Below are positions 20,583 through 30,102 of a stretch of DNA of 63,119 nt, one piece after another. Both the position numbers and the translations under genes were made by a program. The notes under the pieces are model-generated. The model was not told the origin of the DNA, searched no databases, and saw nothing but the letters and a program-made list of their open reading frames with translations. Source of the stretch: Branchiostoma floridae (Eukaryota; Chordata; Leptocardii; Amphioxiformes; Branchiostomatidae); the NCBI RefSeq assembly GCF_000003815.2, contig NW_023365716.1:1374782-1437900 (forward strand), read 5' to 3'. Position 1 is the stretch's first letter, and each line of letters opens with the position of its first letter.

Positions 20583-21400
20583 CTGCTCCGGAGTAAAAAC
20601 ACTGCTCCGGAGTAAGTGTGTAAGTATATTTGTTATAAGTAAGTATATTTGTGATGTACGTACGAACATATACCATCTATATGAACATATACCATCTATA
20701 TGTACATGCAGCGAAACATTGCACTCGAGTAACTATATGTGTTGCTCCGGAGTAAAAACACTGCTCTGGAGTAAAAATACTGCTCCGGAGTATGCTCCGG
20801 AGTAAATGAGTAAGTATATTTGTTGTAATAAGTTAGTATATTTGTCATGTACGTACGAACATATGCCATCTATATGTACATGCAGTAAATCATTGCTTTG
20901 GAGTAGCTATACGTGTTGCTCCGGAGTAAAAAAAAACACTGCTCCGGAGTAAAATAAACTGCTCCGGAGTAAAATAAAACTGCTCCGGAGTATGCTCCGG
21001 AGTAAGTGAGTAAGTATATCTGTTGTAAGTAAGTATATTTGTCATGTACCTACGAACATATCCCATCTATATGTACATGCAGTGAAACATTACTTTGGAG
21101 TAACTATACGTGTTGCTCCGGAGTAAAAACACTGCTCCGGAGTAAAAATACTGCTCCGGAGTATGCTCCGGAGTAAATGAGTAAGTATATTTGTTGTAAT
21201 AGGTTAGTATATTTATCATGTACCTACGAACATATGCATGAACATATACCATCTACATGTACATGTACATGCAGTGAAACATTACTTTGGAGTAGCTATA
21301 CATGTTGCTCCGGAGTAAAATAAACTGCTCCGGAGTAAAATAAACTGCTCCGGAGTATGCTCCGGAGTATGCTCCGGAGTAAATGGGTAAGTATATTTCT
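20583..21400. repeat. Higher-order satellite of CTCCGGAG palindromes
   Basis: Short subrepeats ACTGCTCCGGAGTAAAAA, each centred on the 8-base palindrome CTCCGGAG, alternate with a longer spacer (GTAAGTATATTTGTTGTAA ... ACGAACATATGCCATCTATA ... GAAACATTACTTTGGAGTA). The composite unit of roughly 190-240 bases occurs about five times. Confidence 0.85.
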
Positions 21401-21549
21401 TATAGGTAAGCATATTTGTCATGTACGTACGGACATATGCCATCTATATGTACATGCAGTGAATCATTGCTTTGTAGTAGCCTTGTACGTGTCTGTTATG
21501 TAGGCATATATCAACACAACACAAAAGACACTTGTATACGGTGATCCTG

Positions 21550-21555
21550 TTTATT
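21550..21555 (-). terminator. Polyadenylation signal of the acidic C2H2 gene
   Basis: AATAAA on the minus strand, about 140 bases past the stop at 21697. Confidence 0.5.
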
Positions 21556-21696
21556 TCTTAACACTTTACTATCACTTGACGGCGATCAAAATTGTATTAA
21601 GGAATTCATAACCAACACACATGTCGTCCTATGTGTCAAACATGGTATCACACTAGGAAAGAAAAATTGTACTGCAAGCAATATGGCGACCTCACA

Positions 21697-22329
21697 TTAC
21701 TTCAGGACGAGGTAACCATATTTTTTCAGCAATGTCTGTTCTGGGACCCAGTTCTTGCTGTGTACAATCTCATTACTGTAACGAGGCAACGCAGCGAACT
21801 CTATCAGATAAAACTTTTTGCCAGCGCGCTTCGTCTGTTTGATGACACGTTGAGGAACATCGCCTGGCTGGTGAGGTAGTGCGATGGACCAGTCTCGATA
21901 GAGTGTCCACTCCTCGTCACCGCTGTGGTAGCCGCTGTCGTAGCCGGTACATTCACTTTCATCAGATGATACCGTCCCGGTGGACATATCTGTCGCTGTA
22001 TCACTCTCGGAACCACTTTGGTCGCTGTCGGTTTCTGATGTGGAGTCTCCCTGCTCGGAGCCCATCACAGATTCGGCGTCTGAGACGCTTTCTTCATCTT
22101 GTGACGCCGTCGAATCCCCATCTTCGGAACCAACCGTGTCCGTGTCGTGTTCAGATGACACGTCGGAGTCGTCAAAAACATCGCGCTCTCGGTAAGAGCC
22201 CGTCTCGGCATCAACGACGACTTCTCCCGAGGCAACACCTGACTTGTCTCGGTGTTTTCTTTCCAGATGACGCTCGAGGTTGAACGCACGATCAAATTCC
22301 CGATCACAAATTTCGCAAACATGAGGCAT
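21697..22329 (-). CDS. Single C2H2 finger protein with acidic Ser-rich middle and chromo-like C-terminus
   Basis: The open frame runs from 22443. The methionine at 22329 (MPHVCEICDREFDRAF...) is preferred, because the upstream 38 codons lie in an inverted repeat. From 22329 there are 210 residues: one finger, CEICDREFDRAFNLERHLERKH, with the usual phenylalanine rather than the tyrosine of its ZNF neighbours; a long Asp/Glu/Ser stretch (about residues 45-150); and an end reading KKFYLIEFAALPRYSNEIVH and SKNWVPEQTLLKKYG. The end loosely resembles a chromodomain (Y-x-I/V-x-F ... W-x-P-x-x-x-L), but this is weak. It looks like a complete single-exon gene with a poly(A) signal, unrelated to the array and oriented against it. 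It may be transposon-derived; I do not recognise the family. Confidence 0.7.
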   Translation of the reverse strand: MPHVCEICDREFDRAFNLERHLERKHRDKSGVASGEVVVDAETGSYRERDVFDDSDVSSEHDTDTVGSEDGDSTASQDEESVSDAESVMGSEQGDSTSETDSDQSGSESDTATDMSTGTVSSDESECTGYDSGYHSGDEEWTLYRDWSIALPHQPGDVPQRVIKQTKRAGKKFYLIEFAALPRYSNEIVHSKNWVPEQTLLKKYGYLVLK

Positions 22330-22395
22330 ACTTTTTGTTCGGTGGACAGAAGGGAAATGATAAGTTATTAATGTGCACACATATATTTGTCGCAC

Positions 22396-22555
22396 ATGAA
22401 AGTTTTTAAGGGATCGTACGTTTATCTCGTATACATCGTGCATCTACGTATGCCGTAACTGCGTACGTGGTATTGAAATATTGTTGTCATGAATGAAACG
22501 TAGATGCATCCAGGGTGTATACGAGATAAACGTACGATCCTTTAAAAACTTTCAT
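22396..22555. repeat. Inverted repeat, arms about 55 nt, at the 5' end of the acidic C2H2 gene
   Basis: Arm 22396-22448 (ATGAAAGTTTTTAAGGGATC ... CATCTACG) is matched in reverse by 22499-22555, with about four extra bases in the right arm and a 50-base loop. The first ATG of the open frame lies inside the left arm. Confidence 0.85.
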
Positions 22556-22851
22556 TATATATTATTTCATAATAATATAGGCCCCGGGGCACGGATAGAT
22601 ACTGCGTTCTGCTACTTTGTAACTTTCTATCCCAGACAGAATTTCTAGGGAAGGCCGAGTTTGAGGCTATGCATGCATGCCATTTCTCTGTCCTTTGCCT
22701 GTATATGTGTCAGATTGTGTCTATCGCGTAATAGCAGTTGATCCTAACGAACGAATTTTTGTATGACTGGATGTGGCAAGAGGAGTCTTTTTTTTTGGGG
22801 GGGGGGGGGCTTGTTGTATTCTTTTACAAGTAATAGTTCATGCTGTTTCAG

Positions 22852-22919
22852 TTTGCGGCGCCCCTCCCCTGCATCCAGAGAGAAACTAGCCTCTGATTCG
22901 GCACCGTTGCCATACTCAG
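22852..22919 (+). other. Z6 non-coding exon 2 (68 nt)
   Basis: The cassette is intact, with acceptor TGCTGTTTCAG and donor GTATGTGG. However, no class A or B exon 1 is found upstream, where the acidic C2H2 gene and its inverted repeat now lie. Confidence 0.65.
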
Positions 22920-23247
22920 GTATGTGGTTTAATGAGGTTCCGGTTCATAATAGAATTTCATGAAAATCATACCATTTATCTCTGCAAAAATTTCGATTAC
23001 ATGGCACTCCAATGTATAATTGCCTATATAGTAGAATAATATATGTATTAATATTTTCAAAATATTAAATTTGTCTCTAGAAATTTTTCCGCCTTTTAAG
23101 TTGATAAACCGGAACACCTGAGAACTTGAAATGCAGGTAGAAGATTTGGAAAATTTTAGTCTCCAGGTAAACGCAAAACCTAATGCTACGTGTCACAAGT
23201 TCTAGCCGCAAGTTTTGATCCTATAATATATGCCCCACAGAGCAGAA

Positions 23248-24122
23248 ATGGAAGATTCCAACATTTTTCGGTAGAACTGTGTGTTGAACATCCTGGGAAG
23301 GAGATGGAATGTACAGAATACTCTGGGCAGGAGATGGACCATCCTGGACAATCTGACCATGAGAGTGACCACACAGAACACCCTGGGAAGGAGATTGGCC
23401 ACACAGAACATCCTGGGAAGGAGAGTGACCAGACAGGACACCTTGGGAAGGAGAGTGACAGCAGGGAGACCCAGACAACAGACATGGGCCTGCAGCAGGA
23501 AACGTGTGATGTGAACTTTCCCCGACCTGACAACACATTAACCTCACAGGTACAGGAGAGCAGAGGCAATAAAGCAAGGCATGTGGTTAACCAAACTGGT
23601 GAGAAACCCTACATGTGTGGGGATTGTAGGTACAGGACAGGTAACAAGTCTCATCTAGCCGAACATTTGAGAATTCATACAGGAGAGAAACCCTACAAGT
23701 GTGGGGAGTGTGAGTACAGAGCAACAACAAATTCTAGCTTATCTAAACATATGAGAACTCATACGGGAGAGAAACCCTACAAGTGTGACCAGTGTGACTA
23801 TTCGGCTGCAGTGAAATCTCATTTGAATCAACACCAGGTAACACACACTGGTCAAAAACCCTACATGTGCGAGAAGTGTGGTTACAGGGTGGCTCAAAAG
23901 TGTGACTTATCCAGACATATGAGAACCCACACAGGAGAGAAACCTTACAAGTGTGACCAGTGTGACTATGCCTTTGCAAACAAATTCGATTTGGACAAGC
24001 ACGTAAGAAAACACACCGGTGAGAAACCCTACATGTGTGGGGAGTGTGGGTACAGGGCAGCCCAAAAATCTACCTTATCCCGACACATGAAAACACATAC
24101 AGGAGAAAACCCCTACAAGTGA
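23248..24122 (+). pseudogene. Z6: damaged C2H2 zinc-finger gene, 6 fingers
   Basis: The family start ATGGAAGATTCC at 23248 is present after GCCCCACAG. Compared with Z15, seven bases (AGCTCTA-like) are missing right after it, so translation stops after eight codons. The linker and fingers continue in another frame, open to 24122. An in-frame ATGGAATG at 23304 could restart translation and would give 272 residues with six HPGKE-like units and SRETQTTDMGLQ. Only six fingers remain; the first three run A-A-B. The seventh is cut at YK by a deletion, leaving AGTGACTATATTC. With no visible first exon, a broken start and a short array, it is probably a pseudogene, though a reinitiated protein cannot be excluded. 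Confidence 0.7.
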
Positions 24123-24300
24123 CTATATTCTGTTGTAAGAAAGCACACCAGTAAAATGACCTAAATGTGCAAAGTGTGCTGGAACAAGGCAACTCCAATG
24201 TCCAAAAAGCCAAGCATATAAGAACCCACAGAGAAGAAAACCATATAAGTATTATCAGTGTAACAACTTTGCAGCTAGGAAATTTCATCTATTTTTTATG
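24123..24300 (+). pseudogene. Decayed fingers downstream of Z6
   Basis: Relic with RKHTSKMT, then MCKVCWNKATPM and YQCNNFAARKFHL, matching the tails behind Z2, Z7 and Z8. Confidence 0.6.
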
Positions 24301-24510
24301 TATACGAAAGAAACTAAATCTACAAGTGTGACAATTGTACAGCAATAGTTCCTTGATCTCCATGTCATGCGGCGGGTAGTCAGCTTGATCTTTTTAAACT
24401 GTAAGAGCTCATACAGGCGACAGATATAGAAGTTTATTTTGAACTGCAGCTAGGTGTCGTTGCTAACAATGCAGTCCCAAACGTAAAATACAACCACATA
24501 CATAGATATA

Positions 24511-24620
24511 GGCAAAACTCTATATATGTAGGTACAACAGATATAGTTACACCTAAAACTCTATAGATGTAGGTACAATAGATATAGTCACACCTAAAAC
24601 TGCATAGATGTAGGTTTTGT
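24511..24620 (+). repeat. Short tandem repeat, about 41-bp unit, 2.5 copies
   Basis: The unit ACCTAAAACTCTATAGATGT followed by AGGTACAATAGATATAGTCAC lies in the Z6 3' flank. The rest of 24300-25490 shows no further structure. Confidence 0.6.
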
Positions 24621-25499
24621 ACCTAAGATAGTAGCCATGATAGATGTGCTCCTGTCTTTTGTGTTGACCGCTTATTTGTTTATAACATTTATGTAAGAAA
24701 GCCTTTTTGAAATCGGACTGTAAAGATAATATAGATGTAGGTTTTAGCCTTGAGATAGTTTCGATACGATCTTTGTTTTCTTTTTATCTAATGTACACAT
24801 GTCGGTATTAACTTGAATACTGGAATATTTTTGACACTGGTATATTTAGTTGCTTTAGTCGATCTACTTTATTAGATAGAATGATCTAACCTTTACAATT
24901 ATTTAGTTTTTACGTACCGATGTGTATGCTATACATGATACATGTTTGTACACATGTATTCGTAGTGTTTAAGCTTATAGGAATATAGATGATACTGACA
25001 TGTTTAAAGCATAATTTTGGTAACGCTAACTCAAACTAAAGTGTAAGCAAAGACAGTTATTTCATTGGCATTGGTTTATATCGTCTGATAATTTTGACTC
25101 CCTTGCCTTCGCGGCTTAAGTAAACATTTTCTACCATGGCGTAATTTTTTTGACAGAAAAAGATACTATTATTTCTCGGAAGAAGTGTAAACCAAGCCAA
25201 ATATAAGGTGTTGGTTTCAATCGTAGTCCAATAGCATCCTTGTGGTGGTAGTGTTTCAAGAAATAAACGTGAAATGAAGAAGAAATCCACCAGTCTTGAC
25301 CCAACCGTCAAAACCTGACAGAATCTGAGACGTAGAAATCGAGGTAGAACGTTTGTTTTGTTTATTAAGAAATCTCCATTAGTGTTGAAATACATCCACT
25401 ACTCTTTGTGGATTACTCTTTCATAAAATGCATCTATTATAACCACTACTATTTCATTTATAGCGTTATTTTTTTGCTTGGTTCAAAACCAGAGGAATA

Positions 25500-25694
25500 A
25501 AGCGTTATGCGGCGGTCTGTGGTTTGACCCATTGAGTATCAGGTTTGTGACCTATCACCTTTACCCCGTTAGTGCGAGCTGACGTCCGCCATCTTGTTTT
25601 GTGGCTCGTCTTGCGTTTTTCATATCCTCAAAACTGAAGCGATTTTTACGATTTGTAGAAGTTTTGGACACCGCTTACTACAGTAGACCTACAG
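25500..25694 (+). promoter_or_regulatory. Z7 promoter / class B non-coding exon 1
   Basis: Class B block with GCGTTATGCGGCGGTCTGTG, TATCAGGTTTGTGACCTATC, GAGCTGACGTCCGCCATCTTG (reverse reads CAAGATGGCGG, a perfect YY1 core) and the end ACCTACAG with donor GTAAGA at 25695. The G-rich element is at 25786-25797. Confidence 0.65.
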
Positions 25695-26493
25695 GTAAGA
25701 CTGCTAATTATAGTGATTACTGCCTGGTTGGTGCTTGTTGGGCGGTAAATTACAATTAGAGGTGTGTTTGCGACCTGTAGTCGATGGGGAGGGGGGCATT
25801 CAAACTAATGTGTGAAATCTAACGACAGCCAAATATCACTTTGCATCTCAAATATAATGCCAGACATAACAAAATATAACAAAATATTGCATTATTTGAT
25901 AATTCAAATAATAGATTAAAGTGACGACCGTTATATTCGTGCACCATAATGCGAAACTTTTCCTAGTAGTGACCTGCCCACCATTTTTTTTTGGTGCGGA
26001 GCTATAGCTATATATGGAAGTCAACTCCGTTTTGTGTGCAGTCATTATTTTCGCATAATCATGAAGATGCCAAGAAGCTACAGTGCCAGTGAAATGTATT
26101 TTCCACCTGACCGATGCCAGATGGCGTAAAAGTGTCCACTGTCCACTCCTCTATGACACCATTGTACAATCTCATGTGTTCTATCACAATTAACGTAAAA
26201 AATCGCTGGAAGCGCATGTATATATAGATTGCTATGTTTCTATGTGTCTGCATTGTTGTGTTGTACAATGTAGACATGTATTCTGTTTATAAAATTTTAC
26301 TATGAGTCGGTAAGTGCCTGTATTAAAGAATCATGAACTATATTGTTGTGTCACCTATGAAATATCCAAATCTTACTAATGGAAACACATTTAAGGAACT
26401 AAAACGGGTCCACTACTTCCAATCTTCACCCTTTTTACTGGTTTATAAAAGGTTTATAAAAGAATTTATGAAAATATTTATATCATTTCAGAG

Positions 26494-26727
26494 ATGGCGG
26501 AGTTCGCATCTGTACCTCCCGTTAAAGAGCTCCATGCGGAACAAACTGCGAACGAGACACACGTAAAACAGGAGGAGACAGGAGACACTGGATGGCAACA
26601 GGATGGACAAGAGAACTACCAACCAACCGGACATCCTTGGAGCGAGAAATACAACATTTGCGAACAGACACGGGACGGCAGCAGGACGAGGAAAGGGACG
26701 TTCCAAACGACGAAACGTGCGGTGTAA
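26494..26727 (+). pseudogene. Z7 MAEF N-terminal module, out of frame with its fingers
   Basis: After the acceptor CATTTCAG the frame reads MAEFASVPPVKELHAEQTAN and HVKQEE. About 60 bases present in Z10 are missing after DGQEN. A further seven-base deletion (AACAGAC) puts the rest into the alternative frame that ends TTKRAV at 26727. The finger frame opens separately, so this module would give only a 77-residue peptide. Confidence 0.7.
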
Positions 26728-26735
26728 AAACAGAA

Positions 26736-27749
26736 ATGGTAGATTCCAGCTGTGAGCTTTCTACTGGAGAACTGTGTACTGGGTATCCTGGGAAGAAGAT
26801 GGACAATCCTAGACGCCCCGAGAATGATAGTGACAGCAGGGAGACCCAGACAACAGACATGGGCCTGCAGCAGGAAACGTGTGATGTGAACTTTCCCCAA
26901 CCTGACAACACACCAACCTCTCAGGTACAGGAGAGCAGAGGCAATGTGGGAAGGTATGTGGTTAAACACACTGGTGAGAAACCTTACATGTGTGGGGAGT
27001 GTGGGTACAGGACAATTTATAGGTCTCACCTATCCCGACATATGAGAACCCACACAGGAGAAAGACCATACAAGTGTGATCAGTGTGACTATTCTGCAGC
27101 ACAAAAAGGTGATTTGGACAAACATCTAGTAAAACACACCGGTGAGCAACCCTACATGTATGGGGAGTGTGGGTACAGGTCAGCTCAGAAGTCTAACTTA
27201 TCCACACATATGAGAATCCATACAGGAGAAAAAACCCACAAGTGTGATCAGTGTGAATATTCTGCTGCACGGAAATCACATTTGAAGCGACATGTAGCAA
27301 AACACACCGCCACCGGTGAGAAACCCTTCATGTGTGGAGAGTGTGGGTACAGAGCGACTCAAAAGTCTGACTTATCCAAACATATGAGAACCCACACAGG
27401 AGATAAACCGTACAAGTGTGATCAGTGTGACTATTCTGCTGCACAGAAAAGTTATTTGGACAAACATCTGGCAAAACACAGTGGCGAGAAACCCTACATG
27501 TGTGGGGAGTGTGGGTACTGGACAGCTGACAAGTCTGACTTATCCAAACATATTAGAACCCACACAGGGGAAAAACCCTACAAGTGTGACCAGTGTGACT
27601 ACTCCGCTGCACAGAAGCGCCATTTGATCGATCATCAAACGAGACATACCGGTGAGAAGCCCTACATGTGTGGGGAGTGTGGGTACAGGGCGGCTCAAAG
27701 ATCTAGCTTATCCCGACACCTGAAAACACATGCAGGAGAAAAACTCTAG
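26736..27749 (+). CDS. Z7: C2H2 zinc-finger protein, 9 fingers
   Basis: The frame is open from 26592. The start chosen is the conserved internal ATGGTAGATTCC at 26736, equivalent to the MEDSS/MEESS start of paralogs; 337 residues. It is needed because the upstream MAEF module is frameshifted. The linker has one PGKK and one PENDS unit and SRETQTTDMGLQ. Of nine fingers, finger 3 reads YMYGECGY: the first zinc cysteine has become tyrosine. Fingers 4-5 are joined by the long linker TATGEKPF, shared only with Z13 fingers 2-3. The last four fingers match those ending Z15. Relic finger sequence follows the TAG to about 27890. Confidence 0.75.
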   Translation: MVDSSCELSTGELCTGYPGKKMDNPRRPENDSDSRETQTTDMGLQQETCDVNFPQPDNTPTSQVQESRGNVGRYVVKHTGEKPYMCGECGYRTIYRSHLSRHMRTHTGERPYKCDQCDYSAAQKGDLDKHLVKHTGEQPYMYGECGYRSAQKSNLSTHMRIHTGEKTHKCDQCEYSAARKSHLKRHVAKHTATGEKPFMCGECGYRATQKSDLSKHMRTHTGDKPYKCDQCDYSAAQKSYLDKHLAKHSGEKPYMCGECGYWTADKSDLSKHIRTHTGEKPYKCDQCDYSAAQKRHLIDHQTRHTGEKPYMCGECGYRAAQRSSLSRHLKTHAGEKL

Positions 27750-27890
27750 ATGTTCGAGGAATGGGCACTAGGATAACTCAAATGTCGAAAGAGCCAAGCA
27801 TATATAATAACCAACAGAGGAGGAAAACCATACAACTGTTATCAGTGTAATTACTTTGCAGCTAGGAAATCTCACCTTTCATATATACCA
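27750..27890 (+). pseudogene. Decayed fingers downstream of Z7
   Basis: Pieces such as MFEEWALG and CNYFAARKSHLSY continue past the stop. The same tail follows Z15 on the minus strand near 56690-56829. Confidence 0.6.
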
Positions 27891-28544
27891 AAGATAAGCG
27901 AAAGAAACTGAATCCAAAACAAATATATAGCAAACAGCTTTACCCACCAACGCAGTTTACTTACCTCAAGGTTAGCCAGCTTGCTTTGTCATTTTGAAAT
28001 GTAAGAGCTCATACAGGCGACAGATGTACAGCATGTAACTTTGTCCTCTTGAAACGTGAAAAGCTGTAGGGTTAAGAAGACCCCTCTTGGAGTGTTGATT
28101 GTTGTCTAAATCTGTACCTGGGCCCGAGAAATACTCTGTGGTAAGGAATTCTACACGAGAGGCAGACATGTCTCAGTGAGCTTGCGAAGATTATAGCTTA
28201 TGTGCCGGACCGGACCGATGTAGGTTTCGTATGTAGAGTTTCAGTACTTTGGCATTTATAACTCTTTTTAATTTTACATGCTCTTTATAAATGTTGGTAA
28301 TCATAGGAGTATAGAATCTTAACATGTTTTAAAATCATTATATTTACCTGCTTTAGATAAGTCTTTTCGGTTTGATAACCTCCCGCTTGTAACAATCAGT
28401 ATATTGAGTGTAGTATTAGGAGTATTGACTTGACTTACTTAAACAGTACTAGTCTGTTCACGCGTATACTCAGTTTTGCTTATAGCAATATATATCCTAT
28501 CAAAATGTTTGAAAACGTAGCGTAACTTTACAAAGATCTTTTAC

Positions 28545-28550
28545 AATAAA
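28545..28550 (+). terminator. Z7 polyadenylation signal
   Basis: AATAAA followed by the conserved GATTGTAGGCAAAAC block. Confidence 0.55.
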
Positions 28551-28680
28551 AATGATTAAAATGATTGTAGGCAAAACTTATGATTTGGTGTTGGTTTGAA
28601 TTATCTGGTATCCGTATGAATGCTTATATACGACGATAATAGACCAGTAATATACATGCTGTTTCCGTACACACGTAAAG

Positions 28681-29007
28681 CTCGAGGTGATTTGAGTTGC
28701 AGCCTACGTCACAGGTCAGGTGATATAGACCTCAAGCCAAGGTCACAGAACAATGTCAACGCACTCGCGCCCATCCTAACCTTGTGTTGGTGTTTCTTTG
28801 TGTGTGTGTGAAGAGTATGAACGAATCGAGAGGGAGAATTGTGTAGGGGTGATGCAGAAACAGTATTTATCCGCGACCCATTCCCGAAGTTTGACAGGGC
28901 TTTTCTGTTTAGATAATCTTAATGAAGTTCACGTCACTGAAGCCGTTGATGACGTCGCACTTCCGCTCAGGTGAAGTGACGTAGTCGTCGGGTCAGATCA
29001 CCTTAAG
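28681..29007. mobile_element. Short inverted-repeat element (copy 2) upstream of Z8
   Basis: Same ends as at 10112-10333 (CTCGAGGTGATTTGA ... TCAGATCACCTTAAG), here enlarged by about 110 bases in the middle that include a short (GT)n run. Confidence 0.55.
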
Positions 29008-29114
29008 GAGGACATGTTGAAATCTTGTTGGTAAGGTTTATTTTGTGTACAGTGAATTTATTACCGTCGTCTGTTATATCTTACTATTGATTGTACTTAT
29101 TACTAGTGTATGAT

Positions 29115-29311
29115 TAAAGAGTCTCGTTCAGTAAAGTAGCGGTGATCGGGTGACCTTGTGAAGGATGTATCAGGTTAGTAACCTATCACTTACCCCCTGC
29201 GAGCTGACGTCCGCCATTTTGTTTGTTGTCGTCGTCTCATTTCCTCCAAACTTACGCGATTTTTACGTGATTCCAGAAGTCGCGAGACTGCTAATCACCA
29301 TAGACGTGCAG
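29115..29311 (+). promoter_or_regulatory. Z8 promoter / class B non-coding exon 1 with a GC donor
   Basis: Class B block with GTATCAGGTTAGTAACCTATC, GAGCTGACGTCCGCCATTTTG and the end GACGTGCAG. The donor here is GCAAGA, not GTAAGA. GC-AG introns can be spliced but usually less efficiently. The G-rich element is at 29415-29426. Confidence 0.6.
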
Positions 29312-29658
29312 GCAAGACCTCCTGTGATTGTTGTTAGTACCGTCTGGTTAGTGGTTGTTCATTGGTGAACAAGAAATAGAAGATTGAAGGTGTGTGTGTA
29401 AAAGATATTTGAATGGGGAGGGGGGCAGTAGAACTGTAATGTAACCTCCAACAACTACGGAGCCTACGGGACACCACAAGCATGGGGAAATATGATTTTT
29501 CAACACATGTAAGCAAATTAAAAACCCCTTACATGCAATATTAATCTCCGAAATCACAACAAAACCCATACGTGTAATATACACCTACGGGAAACATATC
29601 AAACAAATTTAGAGCCACTTAACCAAAGGCTGAAAGTGTGCCCCCTGCGGCTGCGTGC

Positions 29659-29789
29659 NNNNNNNNNNNNNNNNNNNNNNNNNNNNNNNNNNNNNNNNNN
29701 NNNNNNNNNNNNNNNNNNNNNNNNNNNNNNNNNNNNNNNNNNNNNNNNNNNNNNNNNNNNNNNNNNNNNNNNNNNNNNNNNNNNNNNNN
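29659..29789. other. Assembly gap (131 N)
   Basis: Run of N inside Z8 intron 1. Confidence 1.
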
Positions 29790-29961
29790 GGAATTCAATA
29801 TACATCCAAGCTTATCGTGCCATGAAAAAATGTATTTTTTTTTTTTTTTCTGGAAGTCATCTGGGGTCATGAAAGTCGGCATGTCTAATCATTCAGAATT
29901 ATACTGTTTTCTTTTGCTAGATGAAATAAATTGTTTCACAATCCATACCCCTCTCACAGAA

Positions 29962-30096
29962 ATGGAAGATTCCGGTCTTGAAATTTTCTGCGGAGACCAG
30001 TGTCCTGAAGATCCTGGGAAGGAGAGTAAGCCCACAGAACATCCTGGGAAGGAGAGTGACAGCAGGGAGACCCAGACAACAGACATGGGCCTGTAG
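29962..30096 (+). pseudogene. Z8 N-terminus ended by a nonsense codon
   Basis: MEDSGLEIFCGDQCPEDPGK opens normally after CTCTCACAG and runs through two PGKE units and SRETQTTDMGL. The next codon, CAG in all paralogs, is TAG (30094-30096), followed by CAG. A single C-to-T change therefore separates the N-terminus from fourteen intact fingers in the same frame. Confidence 0.85.
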
Positions 30097-30102
30097 CAGG
30101 AA

